Of a stretch of 64,000 nt of DNA, positions 36,011 through 49,726 are shown piece after piece. Positions within the stretch are counted from its first letter, which is position 1. Each line of letters starts with the position of its first letter. Position numbers and translations under genes: made by a program. Below the pieces are notes generated by a model that saw only the letters and a program-made list of their open reading frames with translations, was not told the DNA's origin and made no database searches. The stretch is taken from contig NC_046683.1 in NCBI RefSeq assembly GCF_009870125.1, positions 20,841,001 to 20,905,000 of the forward strand, written 5' to 3'. This DNA comes from Drosophila pseudoobscura (lineage: Eukaryota; Arthropoda; Insecta; Diptera; Drosophilidae).

Positions 36011-36768
36011 CTATAAGAACAACAGCAACAGAATCATATAGAACGAGAAAATGTTTGTACCAGAATGCCAAAATGCGATCCACTTCTCTCCCTCTTCCAG
36101 TGGCGCTCCTGGCGAGGCCCCCGGTACGCCTAGGAATATGCTTAAAAACTAATTATTTTAGTTATGCGATTAGTTTTCCCATGTGGCCCATATGGGGTTT
36201 CCGAATAAAATAAATAAATGATTGCGATTTGCATTTGTGGCGAACCGGTGGATCAGAAAACAAAGCCTCATATTTCGAACGTCTCTAATACCAGGATGCA
36301 CACATTTAAGAGAACATAAGGTACATAAGGTACTCAAATACTGCAAACGGCAGAAACAAATGCATAAATGCCATGGCAATTGGTGTACTTTAAAGGAATA
36401 TTTCGTTTATTTATCGAATACATTGAAATGCATACACGAGTTGGTTTCCTCAAATGGTTTTTTGTTTTGTTTTTTGTCGTTTTTTTTATCTTTATATTAC
36501 TTTGTATTTGTTTAAATAAATAAGATACATACGTTTAATCATAATAGCAGTATTTATCGTGCAAATTTGATAAGCATAATAATGGTTTACGTTTGCTCGT
36601 TCGTCTCTTGCAAGTTTTTGTTTGTCTCTTTACGAAATAAGTTTAAATATATGAAAAAAAATATATATATTTGTTTCTTTCTTTTCTTTTTCTTTATCAT
36701 TCTTTTTGTTTGTGTTATTTTCCGTTTTTTGTTTTGTTTTAATTAGCTGCTCTTTCCTATGCTTGGAT

Positions 36769-39700
36769 TTACTTTTTCTTTAAAGTAAAAAACGATCTGC
36801 GCTTTGGTTCGTCCTTTTGAGAGGTGGCTGGCAGAGTCTGGGATCTGCTGGCCGCCACAGCTGCCGAATCGCTCTGGGCTTTCAGGGAGGTCACCCACTG
36901 GGACATCTCGCTATCGTCGTGGGCCTGCAGTAAGAACTCAGCTCCGCTGGCGAGCCTGCAGTCGAGAGGGAGAGAGAGAAGGGGAAAGCCAAGGAATCAG
37001 CATCGTACGATCAGTGGGTGGATCGATTCGGTAATGGCTACTTACTTGACACGCAGTACATGCTTCTTCTTGGTGTAATCACTGGCAATTTCGACGGCAG
37101 CTCCCTGCAGATCATAGCTAGGCTCGCCGCGGAAGGTCAATTCGGGGTTACTCTTGCAACCCTTCTGATCCTTGAAGAACGAAATTCGTCCGCTCCGGGC
37201 AGCCATGTAAACCTTGAGACGCAATTTTAAGATTGTAAATTGTAAACGCACTGCAAGGGGGAATGGCAAGAGTTGATATCACTCACCTTGTCCCAGGATC
37301 GGTTGGAGGCCTTCTTGGTGGTCGACTCCCACTCATGCTTTCGTGTCACATAGCCCTCCTGGCCCTCGCCAGCAGCTGGTGTGGCGCCTCGTTCTGGGGA
37401 GCAGAGAATAAAAGCCTTCAGTTAGTCAAAGTTGAGCGCAATTATTGGTAAAGGTTGAACACACAAACATACGAGTATGCATACGCAATGAGAATGGAGT
37501 CAAAAGATTCAATATTCAAGCTACTCGGAAAATATACGCATAATAATACGCATGCTATGGCTCTTGAGATAATGTTTTTGTACCTGTTTGTATCTCGACA
37601 GCGCGCTCGATTTCGACGGCCGTATCTTTGGCGGCTTCATTTGGGTTTTTGTTAGTTGGTTGTGTTAATCCGTAGCGATATTTAATGCATATTTTTAATG
37701 TTTAGTAAGCATGAGTGAATGATATAGAACGTTTAGATATAAATTGTCTTTGGTTATCGAACAATCTTGATCTTGATCTTGATTTCAATCTATGTATGAT
37801 AGGGTAGGCATTTTGTTATATTTTTTATTCTCAGATTATTGGATGCGGATCGAGACGGGGATTTATGGGATGCATGGGATGCATGGGATACATGGGATAC
37901 ATGGGATACATGGGGAATAGTAGTAAAAAAGGAGAAGGGTAAAACGTTTTCATACCTGCATCATCGTGAGAAATGCCAACATCGACATCATCCCGCCTCT
38001 CAGCCTCTCGTTTGGCCTGCTCCGCTGCCTCAGAGGCGGCCTTAGCCTCCTGCTCCTCCTTGATCTTCTGTCGTTCAGCCTCCTCGGCCAACTCCTGGCG
38101 CCTCTTCATTTCCTTAAGCTCAAACTGTGGATACACATAATGATTTGATTAGATTGGGTTAGATTGATTCAGGCACGGGCTTTAACGGGGCCTTAACCAC
38201 TCACCGTTGTCAACCGCTCAAGTGCACTGAAGCGCTCTTCTTGGGCGGCGGCCGATTTCTCGAATGCCTCGTGCTTCTTGATCAGGTTCTCCACCTCGTC
38301 GATTGTGTGGCCGAGCTCTGAGGAGAGCAGGTACGGCTCCTGGGCAATGAGCCAAGCCTCGGCCACGGCAGCATCTCTGGCGAACTGGTACACCTCCAGT
38401 ACTGGAAAATCACACAGATTAGTAGAGTAGTAGATTAGTAGAGGCAAAGCAAATTAAGGACAAGGGTTTACTTACTCAACTGGAGATTCTCCCAGCGCTC
38501 CTCCCAGCGGCGGAGGAGGGCGTTCCGGCTGTTGCTCAGCTGGTGTAGGCGATCCTTGATGTCCGCGGAGGCGTAGTGATTGCGGGTGAGCAGCTCCTTG
38601 CCCAGCGATATGCAGGCAGCGAAGTTGTCCTCGCGTGTGTCGATCTCGGCCTTCAAGCTTTGATGGTTGTTCATCAGCAGCTCGACGCCGGAGACGTCGC
38701 GCGGCTTCTCGGATGTGTTCATCTGGCGGACGAGATCCTCCATCCAGATCATGAGGATGCGCACCATATTGAAGAAGCGGAAGAGATCGCCGGTGTCGGC
38801 CAGCTTCTGTTTGCGCGCGTCGCACATGGCCTGCAGGTTGTCCCAGGCGTTGAGCACCTCCTGCTCCCGGTTGGTGATCTCCTTGGCCTTGTCGCCGGCA
38901 TATGCGTCCTGCAGCTTGGCGGACTCCTCCTGGATCTGCTGCACCTGCGAGTAGAGTGTGGTCAGGTCCTGCAGGAAGTTGTAGTGCTTGCGCTGTAGCG
39001 TCGACACCGAGCCGGCGTCGCGTCCCAGCTCATCGGAGACGCCGTGTTGCTTCTCGAGGATGCGGCCCAGCACATCCTTGCAGTCGTGGAAGAATTTGTG
39101 CAGTTCCCGCGAGGCGGCCAGCATCTGGGTGCGGGTCTCGATCAGCTCCAGCAGATCCTGCCACGACTCATTTAGGTTGTCCTTCCACTCGGCGATGGTA
39201 GCCGAGTCCGAATGGCCTGCCTGGATGAGGTTGTCTGCGATGCCATTTACCTTGGCCACCCTCTCCCCACCGACGGCCTCCGTGTCGCGGGCAAACTCAT
39301 TGAAGCGCTCCGACAGCAGGGTGACATGGTCGAAGTCCTGGCCCAGCTCCTGGGAGCCGGCCACCACCTCGCGGTCGGTGATCCACTGCTCCAGGTCATC
39401 GACCTCCCGGCTGAGCATAAACAGCTGCAGGGCTTCGTTGAGGCGGGCACGTCGCTCGCCGGCCAGGTCCTTCAGTCCGGCGTAGAGCTTATCCAGCTGC
39501 GATTGCTTGACGGCGACTGCGTCGCCGCTGGAGATGTCGTCGCCGCTGAACTGGCGGGCCACCTCGCCCAACTGCCGGATGGTGTTGGCGTAGTCCTCGA
39601 CGGACTGCTCCAGGTTCTCGTGCTTCTTCATCAGGTTCTGGGCGCTAATCTCGTCCTTGCCGCGATCCTCGACCATCATGTACAGCTCCTGCTCACTCAT

Positions 39701-42700
39701 CCACGACTCGGCCTCCTGCGCGTCGAAGAAGTACTGCTGCACCTTCTCCGACTCCAGCAGATGCTTCTTGCGGTTCTCGATGGCGTCCTTCAGCTCCTGC
39801 CACTTCTGGGTGAGGTCGCTGATCAAGGCCTCGAACTTCTTGGCGTCCTCATGCCCCTCGTCGATCAGTTTCCGCCCATTGTTGCAGATCGCGTTGATAC
39901 GCGGCTCGTGGTTGTCGATCTCCGTGGCCAGCGACTGGTTCTTCTTCTTCAGGACATGGACATTGAACAGCGAGTTGCCGTAGTCGTTGGAATTGGCCAC
40001 CGGCAGCTTCTCGTCGATCCAGAGCTTCTCGTCTTCGACGTCGCGACAGAACTGGAAGGCCTCCTTCTTCTTCTCCAGCTGCTTCTGGCGCTCCATCAGC
40101 GGTGCCTTGATCTTCTCGAAGCGCTCTAGCACCGCGGTCTTCTTCACGACAATCGGCTCGATCTGCTCCTCGGGCACGGTCTTCTGCAGGTACTCCGTTT
40201 GCTTGTCGATCTCCTCCACCTGGCGGGCCTTGACCGCCATCTGGGTCTGGATGACCTGCTGCTTCTGCATGAGGATGTTGACGGATGTGAGGTCGTTGGC
40301 CGTGTCGCCGCTGACAATTTGCTTCTCCAGGTCGGTGATGTACGAGTCGATGTCGTCGCAGGTCTGCTGGACGAGCACCTCGCGGTTCGCGTCAAACAGC
40401 ATGGCGCCCTTCTCCTTGGTGTGCACCTCGAGATCGTCAAATTGCTTGGCCAGTTCCTTCAGCTTCGGTTCGATCACGTCCTTGAACTCGGGCTTCTCGC
40501 TGGACAGTTCCTGGGCGGACTTCTCGGCCTCGAACAGACGCTCCTTGTTGGCGGCGATTTCCGCCTCAAACGCCTGGTGGCGCGTCCACTTGGAGTGGAT
40601 TGTCTTTGCGCTCCTGTAAGTCTCGTCCTGCGACGTCGCGTACTTCTCCTGCACCCACTCAGCCAGCTCCTCGAGATCCTGCAGGAACTCGTGAAGCTTC
40701 ACCTGATTCTTCAGCTTCTCGTGCTGATCGAGGGCCCGCTGTCGGTTATCGTCCCGCCGCCCGGTAATGTTCTCTGCCCGCTTGCCAATCTTGTCCGCAT
40801 CGAAGTGCTCCTTCTCCACGAGGGTGTCGGCCACCTGCAGCAGCGTGTTGATCTTGTCGTCGTTCGCCTCCATGGTGGTGAGGAAGGCCTCGTGCCGCTT
40901 CAGCTGGTTCTCCGCCTGCTCCAGGTTGACGGGCGTGTCGTCCTTGCTGAGGAAGTGCTCCTGCTGGCTGAGCAGCACCTCCGTCTGGCGGGCATCGCGA
41001 TTGAAGAGCTGCTGGTCGAGGCTTTGCGAGAGCAGCACCTGCCGGTTCTCCCACATCTGATGCAGCTCCTCCCAGCCGTCCTTGAGGGCGTTCAAACGCT
41101 CCCGTAGGAACATGTATTGCGGATCGTCGGAGGTGCTGCCCTCGGAGGTCAGCCGCTCTCCGTACTCCATCATGTTCTTGTAGTCCTCCGTGTAGTTGTC
41201 GATCTCCTCGCGGATTGACTGGTGCTGATTCAACAGTTTTTCGGCCTCGGGCAACGACGTGGGCGTGTCCTCGGAGGCCACGTCCGTCTGGGTCTTGGTC
41301 AGCCACGTCTGGAAGTGATCGAGATCCCGCAGGAAGCGATGTAGATCGCCGGCCTCCTCCAGCTTCGAGTCGCGCTCCTTCAGCATCTGTGTCAGCTGCT
41401 CCCAGATCAGCTCGATCTGGGCTATCCTCTCGCGGATGATCTGCGCCTCCTCGGGGTGCTCGTCCTCGATGCTGCTGGCCTCGCGCTCCAGGCTCGACAG
41501 CTTGGCCTGGATGGCGGCCAGGTCGCGGTCCATGCCGCTGAGCCGTCGCTGCAGTGTCATCACGCCGGTCAGGTCCATCTCCAGGCTGTCCGTTTCGGTG
41601 AGGATGCGCTTCTTGTCCTCGATCCACGAGATCGTCTCGCGGCACTCGATGTAGAAGGTCTGTACACCGTGGGCGGACTTGAGGTCGTCCATCTTCGCCT
41701 CGGCTTTCTCGCGCAGCGTCGACCACTCCTGGTTGAGGTGGTTTTGCCGCTCGAGGATCTCGTCCGAGTTCGGGTGCTCCACGTGGAGCAGCTGGCGGGC
41801 CAACTGATTGACCACTGCCACTCTGGAGGCATTGGCGTTCATTTCCTTGTCGAAGCCCTCGAAGCGGTGTTTCATGATCTCCACATCCTCGATGTCCTTG
41901 CCGGGCACCATGGTGTCGAGCATCTTGGTCTTTTCCTTGATCCACTGCTCCACCCCATCGGCCTCCGACATCAGCTTGTACAGGCTGAGGGCGTCGAGGA
42001 GACGCTGCTTGCGCAGCTTCGCCAGCTCCGTGAGCTCCTTGTAGCGGCTGTCGATCGCCTCGAGCCGCTTGTCCACGTTCGCCTTCTCCGCCTCGTTCAG
42101 CTTGAGGCTGTCGGCCTGCTTGTGCAGGGCATCGATCACCTCCGCGTAGTTCTTCAGCTCGTCGGCGACGTCCTTGTGCTTCTTCAGCAGCGACTGCACG
42201 TTGGCCTCGTCGCGGCCCACATCCTCGCTGGACACGATCCTCAGCGTGTCCAGCATCCAGTTGTCGACATCGTCCGCATCGGCGAACAGCTGGAAGTACT
42301 CGACGGCATTCTCCAGTCGCTGGCGGCGGTACTTGGTGAGGTCGAGCAGGTGATCCCACTTGGAGAGTATCTCCTTGAGGCGGTCCTTGATGCGATCGGC
42401 CCCAAAGTGGCCCTCGGTGATCAGCTCCGCACCGACCTTGGCCACGTTCTGCAGCTGGGGGTCGTGCGAGGTGATCTCCGACTCGAGGGCCTTGTGCTTG
42501 CTCAGCAACAGATTGACGGTGGTCAGATCGTGCCCGATCTCGTCGGTGGAGACGATCTGCTCCTTCTCCTTGATCCAGTTCTCTTCGTCGGCGGTGTCCC
42601 AGTAGAACTGCCAGAGCTTGCGGCTCTCCTCCAGCCGGCTGCGGCGCTCGACGGCCAGGCGCACCAGCTCCGCGTAGGCATCCTCCAGCTGCTGAACGCG

Positions 42701-45057
42701 GCTGACGATGATCTCGGGGTCGCAGGGCTTGTACGACTCCGGGTCGTCGCTGAGGAACTTCTGCGAGTTCTGAACGACAACCTTGACCCGCTCCCCCAGT
42801 ATATTGATGTCAGCCTCGACCAACGAATGCTTCTGCAGCAGATCCTCAACGCCCATCAGATGCTTGCCATAGTCGTCGGTCATCAGAAGCTGCTTGATCT
42901 CCTCCATGTTGTCCAGGATGTAGAGCATCTCCTGGAAGTTCTGCTGCAGCTGCAACGAGATCTCCAGGCGCATGCGGCGTGCGCGCAACAGCTCCAGCAA
43001 ATACGTCCAGAGCCGCATAACGTTGTCCTTGCGCAGGAGAATGCGCTTCACGTCATGATAACGCTCCGACTCGAGCTCATCGCAGACGGCCACCACGGCC
43101 TGGACGCGCTCCTCGTACGCAAAGATGTCCGTTTCGATGGCCTCGTGCTTCTTGGCCGCCGCCTCGACGGCTGCCAGATCGAAGCCAAAGTTGTCCTGGC
43201 TGACCAGGCGCTGGTTCTCCGACAGCCACGTCTCCCTCATGGAGGCCTTGCGGTCGAAGCGGGCGGCCAGCTGCTCGAGCTTCTCCTGCCGGATCAGCTC
43301 CTCGCGCAGGGCCAGCTCCCGCTCATGTTCGGCCTTCTCGAGCCGCTCCCAGGCCTTGTTGATGTCCGATATCATCTTGCCCTCCTTCGGGGTGTAGGGC
43401 TTCTGGTTGTTGGCGCGCATCTTCGACTGCAAAGTGAAGAGCAGCACTTCCAGGTTGCCCTTCTCCACGAACTTGGGCGGCTTCTCGATGGTGCGGTAGT
43501 TGGAGAACTGCGCCAACTGGCCCTGCACCCCCACAAGGGAGTTCTCGAACTCGCGCTCGCCCAGCGACGTGATGGTCGTCTCGATCCACTTGAGCAGGTC
43601 GCTGGTAAAGTGCTCATAGTCGTTGATCATCTTGTCGTTCTCCATGGCGATGCCCACCACCTTGCCGATGCGCTTGCCCTGCACCGTCTCCTGCTTCAGC
43701 TTGCTGAAGTAGTGGTAGTACGTGACCACGTACGTGATGATCGATTTCTCGTCGGGATGCTCCACGAACACGTCCTCGGCGTCGAGCAGCTTGGCCAGGC
43801 CCAGCTTGTCTTCGGCCACATCGAACGCGTTGTTCAGGTTGTGTATGGCATTCGTCTTTGACAGCTTCTCGAACTGCACCAGATCTGGACGGTGTTTGTG
43901 GATGATGGCATTGAACGCGAGACCGTCGCGCCACGACGTTGTGAAGTTCCTCACATTCACGTTCTGGTATCCGGCGGTCTTCATCTGACACCACAGCAGC
44001 AGGGCGTCCTTGGCCGATTTGGTCTCCTTGTTGTCCACCTCCTCGATGGTGATATCTTGAATCTGTTTTGTGCGGAAGGGAGGGACGGTAACAGTTACAT
44101 ATTCGATGCAGTGCGGGAAAAGTGTGTCAGTGACAGCAGAGCGTCCGAACGGGTTGAAGGAAGGTAGAAGCAAAAACAATATAAATACAATAGGAAGATG
44201 AGTAACGCCCACACATTTCAATGATACATGACTTTAGCGGCTTGGCTTTTGAAAGTGGCTCCAGGCTCTCTTCAAATTTTGTTGAAGAGCGGCAGCGGAC
44301 GACTCAGATTTGAATGCAGGCGTGGACACGTAATCTCACGTTGTCTGGGCTGTCTCATTCTGACATTTCTAGAATACTAGGACACTTTTTGGCGAAGCTC
44401 GTCGCCAACATGAAAATAAGTGTTATTTTGTATGTCCCTTAAATGTGAATTTGAATATAGAAGAGAATATAATTATTTTGTTATCGTGGTGGAGGAAGGA
44501 CGGTGGTGGCGCTGCACACAACCATTGAAATGCATGGGCGTTACTGATCTTAATATTAGTACTACATTTGTAGAGGAAAGGCTAGAAGGACTCACTTGGA
44601 AGCGCAAGATAATGGTCCAGATGAGGCCCAGATTGAGGGATGCATTCCCGTCGACAATGTCGTGGGAGCCAATGTTCTCGAGGTGCACACGCTGTTCCCT
44701 CAGAAACTGTAGGGCCTTGTCCACATTCTCCAGACAATGGATCCTCATCTTGCCCTTGGTGGGCTTGGGCAGACGCTCGCCGGACAGGACCTCGAGCAGC
44801 TTAATCAGATGCTTGCCATCCCGCATGTCCACATAGAGGTCGGCGATGCGGCAGTTCACACGGCACAGATGCGAATTGACCCACTTGGTGAAGGTCTTCT
44901 TCTGTACGCTCTCCCGCTCCTCAGCGAGGGCCTTGATGCGGCTCCGTTCGAACAGTCGGGAGCTGCTGTTGCCGCCATCGTATTCGTATTCGTCGATATA
45001 TTCGTTGCCAGGCCCCTGACTGGGGTCCCATCGAACAATTGAGATGTCCGTCGTCAT
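36769..45057 (-). CDS. beta-Spec: Beta-Spectrin
   Basis: Actin-crosslinking subunit of the spectrin membrane skeleton, pairing with alpha-Spectrin and binding ankyrin. Coding exons in transcript order: 45057-44596, 44062-38476, 38401-38205, 38124-37956, 37393-37287, 37212-37046 and 36955-36769. All have GT/AG sites and matching phase, and the total is 2,291 residues. The N-terminus ([10 protein letters not shown]) leads into two calponin-homology domains (about 50-275: [26 protein letters not shown]). About 17 three-helix spectrin repeats follow (about 300-2080), then a charged linker and a C-terminal PH domain (about 2145-2255: [29 protein letters not shown]), ending [10 protein letters not shown]. 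The 5.6-kb exon carries nearly all the repeats. The sequence is intact. Its 5' leader probably reaches 49.1 kb. Confidence 0.98.
37584..37634 (-). CDS. beta-Spec: Candidate 17-codon cassette exon of beta-Spectrin
   Basis: On the minus strand, an AG at 37636-37635 precedes a 51-nt open segment ending CAG before GTAC. It would enter and leave in phase 1, exactly matching the flanking exons (ending at 37956, resuming at 37393), and adds [17 protein letters not shown] to the linker before the PH domain. A CTAAC branch-point-like motif lies just upstream. The acceptor lacks a strong pyrimidine tract, fitting an alternative exon. Not proven without transcripts. Confidence 0.5.
37863..37917. repeat. 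9-bp tandem repeat in a beta-Spectrin intron
   Basis: About six copies of ATGGGATGC/ATGGGATAC in tandem, 39 bp beyond the donor of the exon at 37956-38124. Its closeness to that donor could affect splicing, but this is speculation. Confidence 0.85.
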
Positions 45058-48000
45058 ATTTGCTTATTTGAAACTTCTACAGTTTCCACACTTTTGGTTC
45101 TGTGTCTCTCACTGTTTCGTTAAAGTTGTGTTCTGCTCTGCTCTGCTCTGCTCCTTCCTCCTTCCTTTGTCGGTGTCAAGTCGCTCGTTTTTTATCCTAG
45201 TCCAGAACCGAATTTGTTGCCTTCAGAGGAGAATCACTGCAAAGGAAACGAAACAAAAGGAAAGGTAAGGTAAGGTATGGTAAGCATTGGGAAAACTGTG
45301 GAAAAATCGGTTGGACAATTTGTGTATGGATGATTCATTGAGGTGACGTCATGCGCAGGGTCGTCTGGGTCAACCAACAAGTCCGATCGCAACTGTACCT
45401 CTATCTCTCTCACTCTCTCTATCACTCGGACACACTCAGAAATACTCGTAGTTAACGCGATTACATCACACGCTGGCATCCCCCTCCCCAAAAGACAAGC
45501 AGAGTGCGAGTGTGAGGCTCTCTCTCTTTTTGTTCAACGGGCGGCACAACCCATGCCCATGCCCATCCCCATCCCCATGCCCATCCCCACACCAGCCGTA
45601 TCCCCTCCTGGAGCAACATTTGATGAAATTGCAGGAAATTCAATTCACAAAAAGAACTATCGAAAACAAAACCCAGATTGAGTACAGAATATAGTACATC
45701 CATGATTGTGCACTGCTTTCCCCTTCCCAAAAGCGTTCACACTGTCCGCTGTTTCCATCTGTACACAACGCTCTACTGTAGAATAGATACCATTCCCACC
45801 AAAAAGCGTTCACACATTCCCGATTTCATCTCTACAAAACACGAATGAGCGGGGGGCTACCTATTATGTTACGCTACGGCTAACCAAGCGAACTTCTATA
45901 TACATACATATCTCTACACAGCACAGGACTGCAGACATTGTGACCTATTCATACTGAATACCCGGAGTACATGCATATGTATATGGCTCAAAATGTGCAT
46001 TTCAGAGCCATTTCGCACTATGTGGAGAAAACATAAATGATGGCCCATTCACACTGAAAACCGAGAGCCGCTACACACTGACCCATCTCTACACGAGAAA
46101 TCAGTTGCACGAAAGAAGTATGTGCTCCCAAAAATCCCCATGCCACAAAAAAGCTGGGCTTCAACTCTCCAAGTGATTAACCGTACACGCTGTCGGCCAT
46201 CATTCATTCGCACTATCCTCCACCACAGCAGCGGCAGTATTTTCGCACTTGTGCCAGAGACCTGCTAACTAAACGAAATGGGTTATGCTCGAATGTTGGG
46301 CTCGAACTTTGGATGCAATGAAAATACATAGTATGTTCATATGTTTAACTGCCTCTCGGTCTACTACAGTACATTTTTACTTGGCACTTTCTCCTGCTTT
46401 CACATTTCAGTTTGAGCCGACTGCAGTTTTCATTTCGATTTTGATTTCGATTTCGACGCGGACCTAGGTCAAGCGAGAATGATGCAAAATTACGGTAAAT
46501 AGATATGTATGTATATACAACCGGTTACTATGTACATACATATGTGTGTGCTTATTTGTTTGTTCACGTATGTGGGTTGGTGCCTATGATAATGTCCTTT
46601 GACCTTTAGTCGCATTTACATTTACAGCACAGCACAGTACAGGTGCTAGATGGGGGTCATTCCTCCAGCAACACAATACATACACAACTGTATATCTGCT
46701 CTGGCACTGCTTTGAAACTGCTTTGGAACTGCTTTGGCAGTGGGTCTCTGCTCTGGTCTGGCTTAGGCTCTACTCCGGCTTTTGGTTTTCACGCTCTGCC
46801 CTACTCTGGCCTCTCCACAATTATGAGAGCTTCAGTCAAAGCTCTGCCACAGTCGCCACCGTAGTTACTGCTGATTTCATTTGTACTAATTTTGCGACAC
46901 CAACAACAACAACAACAAAAACAGCAACAGAAAGAGAAAAACTTGTTAAAACAAACAATAGAAAATCAGCACACTAACACAAGCACCGAGAGCCACGTAC
47001 ATATGCATGAATGTTTCATTTCCATACTCACACACGCAAAAGTGGCTTCTATCTATTACGTAATATTTTTAATAAAACGAAGCTTAAATCTTGCCGCAAC
47101 GCAAAAACAACAGCGAATGAGCTAACGAAAGAAAGAGCGAGCGAGCCCTCTCACGCACAATGGAAGAGAAAGATAGAGAGAGTCGAAACGGGAGAGTATT
47201 CATATTGTATTTGTTGTATATCTGAAGGTGGTGCACCAGTGCCAGCGGGTGGGGGTGGGAGTAGTAGCTCAGCCAGGGTTGGTTTCCTCAACTCAAAATG
47301 CACTCTCTCTTATTTTGTCACTCTCTTTCTCTCTCTCTCTCTATCAATATTGCTGTCTCCGTCTATCTATTCATCTTGCGATGTTTAATTATGATTGCCT
47401 GGCGCACAATTTATAAGTGATCTTATTATGAGTTCATCACTCACTCACTCATCATTTTTGTGAAGGCTGGCGCGAGAGAGAGAGAGAGAGCTGTCTGCCT
47501 CTCGAGAGCCGTCATAGGGAGAGAGTGCGTGCGGGGCGTGGAGGAGTTGTGGAGTGGTTGTGCAACTCCCGAGTTCAATTAAGCAGGCCAAGAGTTCAGC
47601 TCAATTCAGGCCCAATGCAAACCACCACCAAAGTCAAAGTTGTGTGTTTTTTCTGTTTTTGTTTCGGTTTCAGTTGCTTCTATGGAGAAACCAGTTTATT
47701 GGGGTGGGGTTGGGGATCACAGTATCACAATATTTGTTGTTCCTTTGCATTTTTTGAACAAGTTACATTATTTGGTTTTCCAGTTGCTGGGCTCCCCTCT
47801 TTATACGGCATGGGCACCTGGGGGCCATGAATTCCCATGTACGTGCCACAGCCTTCTGTGTATGTTCGTGTGTTTACAACTGTACAAGAGAGTGATAGCC
47901 GCTGATTTGTCATAAACAAGGTGGGCCAGAACATCACACTCGCACACACTCACACGAACTATCTTAGCAAAGAGCAAGTGCAGCCACCGCCACACTGTTT

Positions 48001-49135
48001 TCACCCATTATTGCCAGTGGTTTTCTCTCTTTCTTACAAAAAGCAACTTCAACTCGTGACCTCTTGCAGGGGAAAGGGAAAGGCAGCGGCGACGGCGACG
48101 GAGACGAAGGAGTTCTTATTTTTACATGAGGCGTATGGCTGTGCATGTGTGTGAGTGCCTGATTGTGTGCACGTAACTGTATTTCAAAGTGCAAGCGTAT
48201 CTATGAGGAAGGAAAGAGTGTTCCTAGAGTTGTATTTCTGTACGAATCATAAACATACACATGTGTGTGTATTCATATATACACACATACATACATATGT
48301 ACACATGTATGACTGAGTGAGTGTATCTCCGATTAGGCGATTGCCTGATATTTTATTTTATCACCAACTGACGCAAATGTTACTTAAGGCTCTTCTTCTT
48401 ATGTTTCTGGTTCTGCTTATTATTTTACTTTGTGTATGCTCCCGGGTGTTCTTTATGCTCTTTCGGCGATTGCCGATCACTTTCTCACTGTTTCTTAGTT
48501 TTGTTTTGATTCGAGTTCCAGTTTCAGTCACTGCATTAATTTACCGTTTTTGAACAAACTTCTTATACATTTGTCCATTGAGAAACTCGAGGATGGGGGA
48601 AAAAACATAAAAATAAAACGAATCCGTCCGCCACTCGACACACACTCACGTCCAATTCGATTAGGAGGGCAGTAATGAGACAAGCGAACCACACCACACC
48701 ACTGTGGGACTTGTACGCGCTCGCTCTACCCAAAAACCAAATGCCGAATGATGTCATCAACGGCAGCAGAGGCAGCTACAGCACCAGCGGCGCGGTGGCG
48801 GTAGAGCAGGCAATTTTAATCGATGATGTTTTTATTATGTATGTATGCGCACGGTCTAACCACTATATATTATATGCACAGAGCTTGTATGGTAGAGCAC
48901 ATTTATGTCCGCATTAGTAATTGGTTAGTTTAGTCCACTCTGATCTGGCCCACATTTCAATATCTGAGATACTTTTTTTTATACTCTGCTGCTTCTACTT
49001 TCTGCCACTCTCTTCTGAAAAGGTAGAAGAGATAGAGCTGAGGTAGGAAGCACAGCACTAGGGCGTTGGTCTGTTTTACCGACCGTTTTCAGCGTTATTT
49101 CGGCATTTTCACTGCGTTTCGCAACTCTCACTTAC

Positions 49136-49330
49136 CTACTCGATAATTTTTCAGTTCCGTTTGCCCTAATTGATTCATAAAACACAAGAAATATCATAGA
49201 TTTTACACGTTAAAATTTTTAATTTCGGTCTGGCGGATGAACTTTACTTGCGAGCAGAATGGAAAATGTATGTATTCAAAACACTGAGCAATTGGCACTA
49301 AAAAATACCAAAGTGCGCAATACAACTGTG
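49136..49330 (-). other. Candidate non-coding first exon of beta-Spectrin
   Basis: On the minus strand ATCGAGTAG is followed by GTAAGTGAG, a near-ideal donor, at 49135. A housekeeping-style box (GGTATTTTTT on the minus strand, near 49300) lies upstream. No coding potential. The upper boundary is approximate. Confidence 0.4.
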
Positions 49331-49399
49331 TTGCTATTGATATTTGACATGGCATCTACGCGGTAGCTACACATTTTCTACATAATGGGAGAAATAAGC

Positions 49400-49536
49400 A
49401 GGTATGGATAACAGGCAAAACAGCCCTTACCCGATTAGCCGATATACCGATTTTGTCTTCAAGGTATATTGGGCCGAGATAAGATTCGAACGAACCTTGC
49501 AATTTTCCATGGGGTATTTGCCTGTTGTCCATACCT
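49400..49536. repeat. 20-bp inverted repeat upstream of IntS2
   Basis: Arms at 49400-49419 and 49517-49536 (starting AGGTATGGAT and ending TCCATACCT) pair with a single mismatch, separated by 97 bp. I see no matching element ends or coding function. It lies between the two divergent gene starts. Confidence 0.75.
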
Positions 49537-49726
49537 CTTTCTATAGACCATTCAAAATTACGCTCTTCCGTCACTTTTTTTCGTTGCATGTATGAGCAAG
49601 AGAGCAGAAGACAGCCCCAGCGTAGCCCTCAGAAATATACCGAAATATACCATTAAAAAAAAAAAATCGATTAAAAAACAACTTGATTACGGACCGCTCT
49701 AGCCCTAGTATATAATATATCGTAAA

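Larger units (their letters stand above)
33190..36768. other. Convergent intergenic region rich in mobile-element fragments
   Basis: Between the stop of the acyltransferase gene (plus) and the stop of beta-Spectrin (minus). An ATTAAA signal near 33250 suits the acyltransferase 3' end; TTTATT at 36406-36411 (AATAAA on the minus strand) suits beta-Spectrin. The middle is mostly ISY-like fragments. No coding region is supported. Confidence 0.6.

Noticed and set aside
40746..42359. 537-codon minus-strand frame overlapping beta-Spectrin
   Set aside because: Same strand but different frame from an unmistakable spectrin sequence; the translation is low-complexity Arg/Gly/Ala, as expected from frame-shifted reading of coding DNA.
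41456..43861. 801-codon open frame on the plus strand, antisense to beta-Spectrin
   Set aside because: It is a shadow of the strongly G/C-ending codon usage of the 5.6-kb spectrin exon. Its product is Leu/Val/Gln/His-rich with no domain, and several other antisense frames are open nearby.
44063..44221. Upstream extension of the large beta-Spectrin frame with its own ATG at 44221
   Set aside because: It reads through the first intron. The true upstream exon (44596-45057) carries the first calponin-homology domain, and the splice IQDITIEE fits exactly.
49356..49595. Overlapping frames on both strands that both begin or contain MDNRQ
   Set aside because: The shared peptide is a consequence of the 20-bp inverted repeat, not evidence for two small proteins.
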